Positions 1-5,269 of a DNA stretch of 5,269 nucleotides are shown here, in pieces. How positions within the stretch are numbered: position 1 is the first letter of the stretch; each line of letters begins with the position of its first letter. Below the pieces are notes generated by a model that had not been told where the DNA came from, ran no database searches, and saw only the letters and a program-made list of their open reading frames with translations. Source of the DNA: an uncultured Muribaculaceae bacterium (GTDB lineage Bacteria; Bacteroidota; Bacteroidia; Bacteroidales; Muribaculaceae); the NCBI GenBank assembly GCA_910583795.1, contig CAJTZQ010000107.1, positions 2,671 through 7,939 on the forward strand. The letters run 5' to 3'. A program made the translations under genes and the position numbers.

Positions 1-70
1 GATAATTGATAATGGATAATTGATAATGGATAATTGATAATGGATAATTGATAATGGATAATTGATAATT
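1..70. repeat. 14-bp tandem repeat, five copies
   Basis: Five head-to-tail copies of GATAATTGATAATG run from base 1 to base 70. The last copy ends in T instead of G, and the others are identical. The array starts at the window edge, so it may have more copies to the left. Each unit is itself built from GATAAT-like halves. Repeats of this kind are frequent between genes in Bacteroidales. No function can be read from it, and copy number is likely to vary between strains. Confidence 0.95.
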
Positions 71-171
71 CAACATTCAAAATTGCCAAGGTTGCGGAGC
101 TGTTGCGTTCAAAAACGCAGTTTTTGCCTCATATCCTCATTTCCTCGCTCCTAAATTCAACATTCAAAATT
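67..171. repeat. 18-bp direct repeat pair flanking a hairpin
   Basis: AATTCAACATTCAAAATT occurs at 67-84 and again, identically, at 154-171. The second copy is followed by another CAAAATTC, a partial reiteration. The two copies bracket about 69 bases that contain a terminator-like hairpin. The motif is a common AT-rich intergenic word in Bacteroidales, so this is more likely repeat spread or slippage than an attachment site. Confidence 0.8.
104..125 (+). terminator. Possible intrinsic terminator of an upstream gene
   Basis: TGCGTT (104-109) can pair with AACGCA (114-119) across a four-base loop CAAA. One G follows, and then five T (121-125). A short stem followed by a T run is the layout of a rho-independent terminator reading rightwards. 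It would end transcription from a gene left of the window and insulate the terminase genes that start at 194. The stem is only six pairs, so the call is tentative. Confidence 0.4.
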
Positions 172-193
172 CAAAATTCTAAACGACAACGCT

Positions 194-631
194 ATGCGAA
201 AGAAAAACTCTACTTTAGAATTCGGACGGGAGAGAAACGAGTTTCTTCTCCGGTCGTTCAGGGAATCGATTGCAGCTCAATCGAAAATCTCTATCGACAA
301 TGCCTTCCGTCAGGCAACTGAGAAACCGGCACCCAGATTCTGGGTCAGCGAAGTGAGGGCTGCCAACGTGATCGGCAAAATGCTTGCCGGCGACGACCCG
401 ACCGCCGACATGGTGCCTGAAAAGCGCGATATGTATCGCGAAATGTTCGCACGCTTCATGGCTATGCGTGAGGAAAATCCCGACGCCTCGATTGCCCGAC
501 TTTGTTTCGAGGTGGTCAACGACGAGGCTCCGCGCAGCTACATGTCGTGGCATCGCGCACGCGTGCTTATATATCAGGAGATAAACCGCCAGAAAAAGGA
601 AAGGAGGGAAAATGGACGAAAAAATCTGTGA
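194..631 (+). CDS. Small-terminase-like phage protein with duplicated HTH-like unit
   Basis: Encodes 145 residues with no signal peptide or membrane segment, so probably cytoplasmic. It sits directly before the large terminase and overlaps it by 20 bases, the usual place of the small terminase subunit, which recognises phage DNA and loads the packaging motor. I assign that role from position and composition; I cannot name the family with certainty. The protein appears to contain one unit twice: residues 32-60 and 98-126 align without gaps, with shared S-I, APR, S, RA and I positions (APRFWVSEVRA versus APRSYMSWHRA). Each copy looks like a helix, a short turn and a second helix, which would suit DNA binding. 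The C-terminus (131-145) is lysine- and arginine-rich. The ATG at 194 has no strong Shine-Dalgarno sequence, which is normal in Bacteroidota. The alternative is an uncharacterised phage protein unrelated to packaging. Confidence 0.75.
   Translation: MRKKNSTLEFGRERNEFLLRSFRESIAAQSKISIDNAFRQATEKPAPRFWVSEVRAANVIGKMLAGDDPTADMVPEKRDMYREMFARFMAMREENPDASIARLCFEVVNDEAPRSYMSWHRARVLIYQEINRQKKERRENGRKNL
601..608 (+). promoter_or_regulatory. Strong Shine-Dalgarno site of the large terminase gene
   Basis: AAGGAGGG lies three bases before the ATG at 612, inside the coding end of the upstream gene. Such a clear purine-rich site is unusual for Bacteroidota, where most genes lack one, and it supports 612 as the start. 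Because it lies within the 145-residue gene, translation of the two proteins is probably coupled. Confidence 0.6.
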
Positions 632-2702
632 ACTGCTGAAAGAGAATCTCCGGCGCAATGAGGCGATTTCCCGCCCATACGACCCTATAGCAGGTGACCC
701 GGACGACCCCGACCGCGTATGGTTTCCGGTCAAAGGGCTTGAATGCCGCATTCCCAAGACAATGGAGAGTGAACTCTTTGTGCGCGAGCTCCTTCATTTT
801 GAAAGTCTGGAAAAATATCTTGCCGTAACGAAGAAATGTGTGTCACAGGAACTGACAGATGCCGTCATCAGAAAATGGACTCTCCTCCGTTGCCGACACG
901 ATTTCCCCTTTTGGGCTGCCACTTTCGCCTATATCAAGAAAAAAGGTGGCGGCGACGATGTCTTGTTTGTGCTCAACCGTCCACAGCGCAAGCTCGTTGA
1001 CGCGCTCGAAAAGATGCGACGCAACGGAGACCCCATCCGGCTTATACTCCTGAAAGCGAGACAATGGGGAGGCAGCACGTGTGTGCAACTCTACATGGCT
1101 TGGCTGCAATTGGTGCATGAGAAGGGACTCAACTCGCTGATTATTGCGCATCAGCGTGCCGCCACCGACGAGATCAAGGATATGTTTGACCGTATGCTCA
1201 AAAATTATCCGGTGGATGAATTTGAAGATCCCGAAGCCGAAAACGAACCGGATGACGCTCCCGGCGGGAAGAAGACGGAGAGAGTGGGTGGCGCCGGGGC
1301 GGCGTTCAGGGTGATCGGGCGTAACTGCAAGATCAAGGTGGGTACCGCCGAAACTCCCAACTCCAGCCGTGGCGGCGATTACAATCTTGTGCACTGTTCG
1401 GAGGTGGGGCTTTGGAAATCAACGAATAAGAAAACCCCTGAGGATATTGTCAGAGCTTCCACATCAGGCGTGCTTCTCAAGCCGATGACCATGATTGTCT
1501 ACGAATCGACCGCAAACGGCACCGGGAATTTCTTCCATAAGGAATATGTGGCTGCCGCGAAGGGGGAAAGCCAGTTCACTCCTCTTTTTGTTGCATGGTA
1601 TGAGATAGAGCAATATTCCTACCCTTTCAAGGATGACGCGGCTCGCGAAGAGTTTGCCGTCAGACTGTATGAGAGGCGTGAGGCTCAACAGGTTGACAGC
1701 GACCGCCGTCAACCGGGCGCCTATCTCTGGTGGCTGTGGGAACGCGGCGCCACGCTCGAGGCTATCCATTGGTATGTGAATGAGCGTGCCAAGTATTCCG
1801 ACCATGGACTCATGGCTGCGGAATATCCTTCGGACGATGTGGAGGCTTTCGTGCATTCCGGGGCACGGGTGTTCGACCGCTACAAGGTGGAGGAACTGCG
1901 CAAGGATTGCCGCGAGCCGGCGATGCGGGGAGAGATCGACGGCGACGCGGCATCCGGTGAAGGGTCTCTTAAGAATCTGAGGTTTTCTCCCGACGCCAAC
2001 GGAGGACTTGCCATCTGGAGTGACCGTGAAATCATGAGAGGGGAGCGGGTTGCCGACCGTTATCTTGCTGTCGTAGACATCGGCGGACGGTCTCAGTCGT
2101 CAGACTGGTCGGTGGTTGCCGTGTTCGACCGTCTTCCGATGATTTCGGGCGGGAAACCGGAGATTGTGGCGCAATGGCGCGGACATGTCGATTTCGACCT
2201 GCTCGCCTGGAATGCGGCGCGTATAGCAAAGTATTATGATAATGCACTGTTGGTGATAGAGAGCAACACTCTGGAGACGCACGACCCTTTCCGGAGCGGG
2301 GGGAGTGAGCAATCGTCGTTCCTGCTCAACAGGCTAAGGGGCGCCTATCCCCGGCTGTATGCACGCAAACGGAGTGAGACGGATATCAGGGAAGGTGTGC
2401 CGGTGAAATATGGTTTCCATACCAACACGGCTACGAAACCGATGGTTATTTCAATGCTTGTGCAGGCGATCAGGGAAGGACTGTATGTGGAGAGGGACGA
2501 GAAATGTCTTTCTGAATACCTTGCCTACGAACAGAGACAGAACGGGAGTTACGGGGCGTTACCGGGCAACCACGACGACCTGCTGATGACCCGCGCCATC
2601 GGATTGCACATCTGCCTGAGGGAGATGCCGATGCCGGCTTATGTATTGCCCGATGACAGCTATACCTATCGCCAGCGCCCCGTCTCCGCCGCCGTCTTCT
2701 AA
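612..2702 (+). CDS. Phage terminase large subunit (packaging ATPase and nuclease)
   Basis: Encodes a complete 696-residue DNA-packaging motor protein, which cuts phage DNA and pumps it through the portal into the prohead. The N-terminal ATPase domain shows a variant Walker A, LLKARQWGGST (146-156), of the KARQxGxST type seen in many terminases. It also has Walker B YNLVHCSEVGLW (257-268, likely catalytic Glu264) and the coupling motif ESTANG (298-303). The C-terminal RNase H-like nuclease domain shows three acidic sites: Asp489 in VVDIGGR, Glu550 in LLVIESN, and Asp655/Asp656 in HDDLLM. All expected catalytic groups are present, so the gene looks intact. At 696 residues it is longer than many large terminases. 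Part of the excess is an acidic, proline-containing stretch (about 202-216) between Walker A and B. The start overlaps the preceding gene by 20 bases and has a good Shine-Dalgarno site. The partner portal gene is downstream but in opposite orientation and broken, so the motor may have no working partner here. Confidence 0.93.
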   Translation: MDEKICELLKENLRRNEAISRPYDPIAGDPDDPDRVWFPVKGLECRIPKTMESELFVRELLHFESLEKYLAVTKKCVSQELTDAVIRKWTLLRCRHDFPFWAATFAYIKKKGGGDDVLFVLNRPQRKLVDALEKMRRNGDPIRLILLKARQWGGSTCVQLYMAWLQLVHEKGLNSLIIAHQRAATDEIKDMFDRMLKNYPVDEFEDPEAENEPDDAPGGKKTERVGGAGAAFRVIGRNCKIKVGTAETPNSSRGGDYNLVHCSEVGLWKSTNKKTPEDIVRASTSGVLLKPMTMIVYESTANGTGNFFHKEYVAAAKGESQFTPLFVAWYEIEQYSYPFKDDAAREEFAVRLYERREAQQVDSDRRQPGAYLWWLWERGATLEAIHWYVNERAKYSDHGLMAAEYPSDDVEAFVHSGARVFDRYKVEELRKDCREPAMRGEIDGDAASGEGSLKNLRFSPDANGGLAIWSDREIMRGERVADRYLAVVDIGGRSQSSDWSVVAVFDRLPMISGGKPEIVAQWRGHVDFDLLAWNAARIAKYYDNALLVIESNTLETHDPFRSGGSEQSSFLLNRLRGAYPRLYARKRSETDIREGVPVKYGFHTNTATKPMVISMLVQAIREGLYVERDEKCLSEYLAYEQRQNGSYGALPGNHDDLLMTRAIGLHICLREMPMPAYVLPDDSYTYRQRPVSAAVF

Positions 2703-2949
2703 CCCAACACAACAACAAATAACAACATAAGAACACAAGGACATAAAACAACATAAGAACACAAGGACATAAGAATTTTAATATAAATCTTCTGTCCTTG
2801 TGTCCTTCTGTTCAAATATAATCTGGTGTCCTTCTGTCCTTCTGTTGAAATATAATCTTGTGTCCTTATGTTCAAATCCGGGTCTGCCTCAATTACTCAT
2901 TACTAAGCCGTTAATTCTCCAGATTATTCTTAAACCATAAACTCACAAC
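2703..2949. repeat. Repeat-rich gap between convergent genes
   Basis: This 247-base gap holds no gene. A 25-bp word occurs twice, at 2722-2746 and 2748-2772, with a 26-base period. Further right, a unit of about 24 bp beginning TGTCCTTCTGTT occurs at 2801-2824 and 2835-2858 with one mismatch (period 34), and a partial third copy starts at 2861. The core TGTCCTT appears five times on the top strand (2793, 2801, 2827, 2835, 2861), and its complement AAGGACA twice (2737, 2763). The two halves are therefore in opposite orientation and can fold together. The tail (2879-2940) is AT-rich without visible structure. Confidence 0.85.
2750..2812. terminator. Long imperfect hairpin, possible bidirectional terminator
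   Basis: Bases 2750-2774 can pair with 2788-2812 across a 13-base AT-only loop. The stem is 25 positions with three mismatches (2754/2808, 2758/2804, 2770/2792). The inner part, 2761-2774 with 2788-2801, has only one mismatch. It lies 47 bases after the terminase stop, between convergent genes, where a two-way transcription terminator would be useful. There is no clean T run right after the stem, so it may instead be a structural by-product of the opposed repeats. Confidence 0.5.
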
Positions 2950-2962
2950 TCACAACTCACAA
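2942..2962. repeat. 7-bp tandem repeat at the portal gene 3' end
   Basis: CTCACAA is repeated three times without error, followed by a partial CTAA. Read on the minus strand, it supplies the last codons and the TGA stop (2950-2952) of the portal reading frame. The end of that protein therefore comes from simple repeat DNA and not from phage sequence. It marks the probable breakpoint of the gene. Confidence 0.85.
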
Positions 2963-3606
2963 CTAATTGTCAAGAGTTTGACGTTGGCTTCGGAGATGAA
3001 GGAGGCGAAGGTGTCGAGAAGGTCGGTGAGCGATGTGAGTGCGTTCTGTGTCTGCTGGTTGTAGAGCGTTCCACTGATCGAGTTGTTGCTGAGGTTGCCT
3101 TGCAGCGTTCCGGTGACTCCGGAGATGTCTTCAAGCATCTTGAGCTGTATGTCAAGAAGTTCACTGATGCCGATATTGGTGGCGTTGCCGCTTACCTGTC
3201 GCGGGTCCGGCATACCCGGATCGTGCTTATATACAATCACACCGTTAAAACGGCTCCACTGGTCCGCAACGTCGGGTATGCGCTCTTTGGCGACAGCCCC
3301 TTCCGGCAACAGCAGCACACCCTTCGCCGAGGCACGCATAATCCAGTCGTACATCGTTATAAGACGGTTTGTATATCTCTGCTGGTCAATGATATCGGCA
3401 ACAAAGCTATGTATCTCCCCATCCAGGAACGGATAACATTTAAAAGCGTATGGATGGCTTTTATGGGGGTAAGGGGAATAACCCTCGCGGAGTATTTCCC
3501 CTTCCGGATTTATGAAATAGTAGCGCCACACATTGTCGAGTATCCATTTCGAGGGCATCGAGTGGAGGCGTGTTTCCCGTTTCCACACATTCTCATCCAT
3601 TTTCAT
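2950..3606 (-). CDS. Portal protein, C-terminal fragment
   Basis: Second piece of the split portal. The frame is open from a GTG at 3648, but the phage-like sequence starts near 3633 and the first ATG is at 3606. That ATG shares its A with the TGA stop of the N-terminal fragment (TGATG), a layout that can allow a terminating ribosome to restart. Visible regions are ILDNVWRYYFINPEGEI, DIIDQQRYTNRLITMYDW, an LLPEGAV strand, and the helical GVTGTLQGNLSNNSISGTLY to LLDTFASF stretch typical of the portal stem and wing. The last residues, about TISCEL, come from repeat DNA. I infer a decaying fragment; independent expression by reinitiation is possible but unproven. Confidence 0.5.
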   Translation of the reverse strand: MKMDENVWKRETRLHSMPSKWILDNVWRYYFINPEGEILREGYSPYPHKSHPYAFKCYPFLDGEIHSFVADIIDQQRYTNRLITMYDWIMRASAKGVLLLPEGAVAKERIPDVADQWSRFNGVIVYKHDPGMPDPRQVSGNATNIGISELLDIQLKMLEDISGVTGTLQGNLSNNSISGTLYNQQTQNALTSLTDLLDTFASFISEANVKLLTISCEL

Positions 3607-4295
3607 CAGTACACCACGTTCGCGGTCGTGCACAAGACGGCGTCCCACTCGTTCATGCCTCCAAAGTTCAACGATCCTGACCTTATACCTTTGCCATAGA
3701 GCGACAAAGCGGATTCATATTCTTTGCGCGTACGAACGAAGGCGTCGCAATAATCCGCGAAACCTGTTTCATGAATCTGCCCTACAATATTGAGATCTCC
3801 TCCACGGATGTCGCGTGAAGATACGTCGAAGAAGAAACTGTCTGGCGACACGTAGTCGCTGTGCGGGATGACTTTGCCGGCATCCCGGGTGGTGTAGATA
3901 CGGTGTATCGCCATCCCGGATATAAGAAATTCCTCCATGGTGCGGGAATAGAGTTCATAGAGGGAATTTGCGGCGGAGATTGCCTTCAGGGAATCGTCCC
4001 AGGTTTCCATTTTCTCTGCAAGCTGACGGCGAAATACGCCCAAGACATTCCGTACGATCCTGCGGATAAGATTGTTTTTCAGCGGTATGTTCCCCTCCGA
4101 GACGATGTAGTCATATTCCGTCATGCGGCAACCGTTGACGGTGATCATGTCGCCCCACTGTTTGCCGAAGGTATAGTTTTTGTTACGGATGCGTTCGGTT
4201 CGGAAGGTGGAGCGGGCATTCCAGTGGTCGAGCGCCTCGTGGAGAAGAGTGAGACCGCGATAGTCCGGATTATTCAAAGAGTCGGTTCTGTCCAT
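3606..4295 (-). CDS. Portal protein, N-terminal fragment (229 aa)
   Basis: First piece of the split portal. It opens with a hydrophilic helical stretch (LTLLHEALDHWNARSTFRTE, residues 15-34), then NYTFGKQWGDM (40-50), followed by NNLIRRIVRNVLGVFRRQL (74-92) and a region leading to DYVSPDSFFFDVSSRDIRGG (147-166). This order is typical of portal N-terminal and wing regions. Residues 222-229 (CTTANVVY) are out-of-frame read-through after the shift and do not belong to the original protein. The ATG at 4295 lies 12 bases after a good -7 promoter match, so the leader would be very short. A purine-rich GGGGGAGGAGG lies too far upstream to be an ordinary ribosome site. If translated, the product lacks the C-terminal half and should not form a ring. 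Confidence 0.6.
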   Translation of the reverse strand: MDRTDSLNNPDYRGLTLLHEALDHWNARSTFRTERIRNKNYTFGKQWGDMITVNGCRMTEYDYIVSEGNIPLKNNLIRRIVRNVLGVFRRQLAEKMETWDDSLKAISAANSLYELYSRTMEEFLISGMAIHRIYTTRDAGKVIPHSDYVSPDSFFFDVSSRDIRGGDLNIVGQIHETGFADYCDAFVRTRKEYESALSLYGKGIRSGSLNFGGMNEWDAVLCTTANVVY

Positions 4296-4307
4296 AGTTT
4301 TTTACCG

Positions 4308-4338
4308 CAAAACTACCTCCTCCCCCTGATCCCACAAT
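4308..4338 (-). promoter_or_regulatory. Probable Bacteroidota-type promoter for the portal gene
   Basis: On the minus strand TAGTTTTG (4315-4308) matches the -7 consensus TAnnTTTG exactly. ATTG (4338-4335) lies 19 bases upstream and matches the -33 TTTG box at three of four positions. The 19-base spacing is the expected one. Transcription would start only a few bases before the ATG at 4295, which is unusually close. Either the leader is nearly absent or the match is fortuitous. Confidence 0.4.
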
Positions 4339-4445
4339 CATATACTGAAATATTGTTCAAAGCATTTCCCTGCCCGGTTCACACAAATTAACACTAAATA
4401 CAGAAATTTTTCTGCAATTAGACGATAAATATCAAATAAAATGGT

Positions 4446-4453
4446 TAATTTTG
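4446..4453 (+). promoter_or_regulatory. Probable -7 element of the pckA promoter
   Basis: TAATTTTG, followed by C, matches the Bacteroidota -7 consensus TAnnTTTG exactly. No convincing -33 TTTG box lies about 19 bases upstream. If used, it gives a leader of roughly 180 bases before the pckA ATG at 4640. The surrounding TTTTGCGGT (4449-4457) is an exact inverted copy of the sequence at the opposite promoter (4304-4312). A small inverted repeat, CAGAAA TT TTTCTG (4401-4414), lies upstream and could be a regulator site, but this is weak. Confidence 0.4.
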
Positions 4454-4521
4454 CGGTGGAAAATAGGCTCTGATTGTTGATATAGAACAAGACGTTAATC
4501 TAATGTATAATTCATAATAAA

Positions 4522-4623
4522 ATGATTAATGCTGAATTCATAACAAACAGGGACTACCAACAACTAAGTCATTTCAACGCAATGAGGCGTCCAAAAGATT
4601 ACGACAATTTTCAAAACTCTTAA
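4522..4623 (+). CDS. Possible small upstream ORF before pckA (33 aa)
   Basis: An ATG at 4522 opens 33 codons and stops at TAA 4621-4623, sixteen bases before the pckA start. The peptide begins MINAEFITNRDYQQLSHF and ends KDYDNFQNS; it is polar, with no signal or membrane stretch. There is no Shine-Dalgarno sequence, though that is not decisive in this phylum. It lies inside the inferred long pckA leader, so it could be a leader peptide that affects pckA translation. An open frame of this length can easily arise by chance, and I do not recognise the peptide. Confidence 0.2.
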   Translation: MINAEFITNRDYQQLSHFNAMRRPKDYDNFQNS

Positions 4624-4639
4624 TTATATAAATTCAATT

Positions 4640-5269
4640 ATGGCACAGATCGATTTGGCTCAGTACGGCATCAAAGATGTCAAAGAGGTGATCTACAATC
4701 CTTCTTATGAAGAGCTTTACAAGGCTGAAACAGACCCTTCTCTCGAAGGCTTCGAGAAAGGCACAGTAACAGAACTCGGCGCTGTCAACGTTATGACAGG
4801 CGTTTACACCGGTCGCTCACCTAAAGATAAATTTATCGTTCTCGACGCAAACTCCAAAGACAAAGTTTGGTGGACAACCGAAGAATATAAGAACGACAAC
4901 AAGCCCGCATCTGAAAAGACTTGGGACGCTGTCAAGGAAATCGCAATCAAAGAGCTCAGCGGGAAGAAACTTTATGTGGTAGACTGCTTCTGCGGCGCCA
5001 ACAAAGACACCCGTATGGCAGTGCGCTTCATCATGGAGGTGGCATGGCAGGCTCACTTCGTGACCAACATGTTTATCCGTCCTTCAGCTGAGGAGCTCGC
5101 AAACTTCAAACCCGACTTCGTGGTTTACAACGCTTCAAAGGCTAAAGTTGAGAACTACAAAGAGCTTGGTCTTAACTCTGAGACAGCTGTTGTCTTCAAC
5201 ACAACTTCAAGAGAGCAGGTTATCATCAACACATGGTATGGCGGCGAAATGAAGAAAGGTATGTTCTCA
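4640..5269 (+). CDS. pckA: Phosphoenolpyruvate carboxykinase (ATP), partial
   Basis: The first 210 codons are present and the gene runs off the window end; the family is usually about 530-540 residues, so some 40% is seen. The enzyme interconverts oxaloacetate plus ATP with phosphoenolpyruvate, CO2 and ADP in the cytoplasm. In gut Bacteroidales it is thought to work mainly in the CO2-fixing direction on the route from PEP to succinate, as well as in gluconeogenesis. Diagnostic motifs are TGRSPKDKF (57-65, substrate-binding Arg59), the FCGANKDTR region (117-125), NMFIRPS (143-149), and YGGEMKKGMFS (200-210), which holds the conserved Tyr200 and the Lys205/Lys206 pair near the metal and substrate site. 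These match the ATP-dependent family, not the GTP-dependent one. The start at 4640 is AT-rich without a Shine-Dalgarno sequence, as usual for this phylum. It is a host housekeeping gene, unrelated to the phage genes beside it. Confidence 0.97.
   Translation, partial: MAQIDLAQYGIKDVKEVIYNPSYEELYKAETDPSLEGFEKGTVTELGAVNVMTGVYTGRSPKDKFIVLDANSKDKVWWTTEEYKNDNKPASEKTWDAVKEIAIKELSGKKLYVVDCFCGANKDTRMAVRFIMEVAWQAHFVTNMFIRPSAEELANFKPDFVVYNASKAKVENYKELGLNSETAVVFNTTSREQVIINTWYGGEMKKGMFS

Larger units (their letters stand above)
2950..4295 (-). pseudogene. Phage portal protein gene, frameshifted and 3'-truncated
   Basis: Two overlapping minus-strand reading frames together make one portal-type protein, the ring at the capsid vertex through which DNA is packaged. 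The N-terminal frame is homologous-looking up to Leu221 (EWDAVL). The sequence then continues sensibly only in the -1 frame (VHDRERGVLMKMDENVW). Restoring one base near 3633 (reading TTGGTGCAC for TTGTGCAC) would give one frame of about 448 residues. I see no slippery heptamer, so a deletion is more likely than programmed shifting; a sequencing error is also possible. The 3' end is also abnormal: after EANVKLL the frame enters CTCACAA repeats and stops, where portal proteins usually continue with a longer helical C-terminal part. The gene points against the large terminase, contrary to usual phage order. The portal assignment rests on overall sequence character (helix-rich N-terminus with GKQWGD, and the GVTGTLQGNLSNN...LLDTF region) and on the terminase nearby. 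Confidence 0.8.
4296..4639. other. Divergent intergenic region, 344 bases
   Basis: This AT-rich region separates the minus-strand portal remnant from pckA. It carries two back-to-back promoter candidates, the inverted repeat at 4401-4414, and TTAATC (4495-4500) opposed to GATTAA (4524-4529). It also contains one 33-codon open frame at 4522-4623. No RNA gene, attachment site or IS end is visible, so the boundary between the phage-derived segment and host DNA cannot be placed within it. Confidence 0.6.

Noticed and set aside
67..171. 18-bp direct repeats as phage attachment sites
   Set aside because: The copies are only 87 bases apart, AT-rich and of a type common in intergenic DNA. No integrase or tRNA gene is present.
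215..757. 180-codon minus-strand open frame over the small-terminase-like gene
   Set aside because: It is opposite two overlapping genes with clear coding character; the translation is low-complexity and resembles nothing recognisable.
843..1394. 183-codon minus-strand open frame inside the large terminase
   Set aside because: The plus strand here encodes conserved terminase motifs, so the antisense frame is a by-product of codon composition.
2703..2962. CRISPR array
   Set aside because: The repeats are short, imperfect, in both orientations, and have no uniform unique spacers or cas genes nearby.
3615..3645. Programmed -1 ribosomal frameshift in the portal gene
   Set aside because: The direction of the shift fits, but there is no X XXY YYZ slippery heptamer near the crossover. 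A simple one-base deletion explains the data better.
612..4295. A new defence or domesticated phage-derived system
   Set aside because: Only packaging genes are visible, one is broken, and no effector, toxin, nuclease partner or regulator accompanies them. A decaying prophage remnant is the simpler reading.
3861..4391. 176-codon plus-strand open frame antisense to the portal N-terminal part
   Set aside because: It lies almost wholly opposite a recognisable portal reading frame, and its translation shows no family-like motif. It is a shadow of the real gene.

Overview
This window looks like chromosomal DNA from a member of the Bacteroidales (phylum Bacteroidota). The partial pckA at the right end reads like gut Bacteroidales PEP carboxykinases. 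Two sites match the Bacteroidota -7 promoter consensus TAnnTTTG. The intergenic DNA holds the AT-rich simple repeats common in these genomes, and pckA has no Shine-Dalgarno sequence. The genus cannot be fixed from the sequence alone.

Layout, left to right. Positions 1-193 are non-coding: a 14-bp tandem repeat at the window edge, an 18-bp direct repeat pair, and a small terminator-like hairpin between the two copies. Positions 194-2702 (+) hold two overlapping genes. The first is a 145-residue protein in the position of a phage small terminase; it contains what looks like an internally duplicated helix-turn-helix-like unit. The second is a complete 696-residue phage large terminase with recognisable ATPase and nuclease motifs. 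Positions 2703-2949 are a repeat-rich gap between convergent genes with a long imperfect hairpin. Positions 2950-4295 (-) hold a phage portal gene that is broken in two ways: a one-base frameshift near 3633, and a 3' end that runs into a short tandem repeat. Positions 4296-4639 are a divergent promoter region. From 4640 to the window end is the first 210 codons of pckA (+).

In an intact tailed phage, terminase and portal work together: the terminase recognises, cuts and pumps DNA through the portal ring into the prohead. The three genes here therefore look like one DNA-packaging module. In phages, however, they normally lie in the same orientation, while here terminase and portal converge, the portal is frameshifted and shortened, and no capsid, protease, integrase or lysis gene is visible. 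The simplest reading is a rearranged, decaying prophage remnant next to a housekeeping metabolic gene. I found no convincing evidence of a new functional system. The most useful second looks are the split portal with its TGATG stop/start junction, the duplicated unit in the small-terminase-like protein, and the repeat-rich convergent gap.
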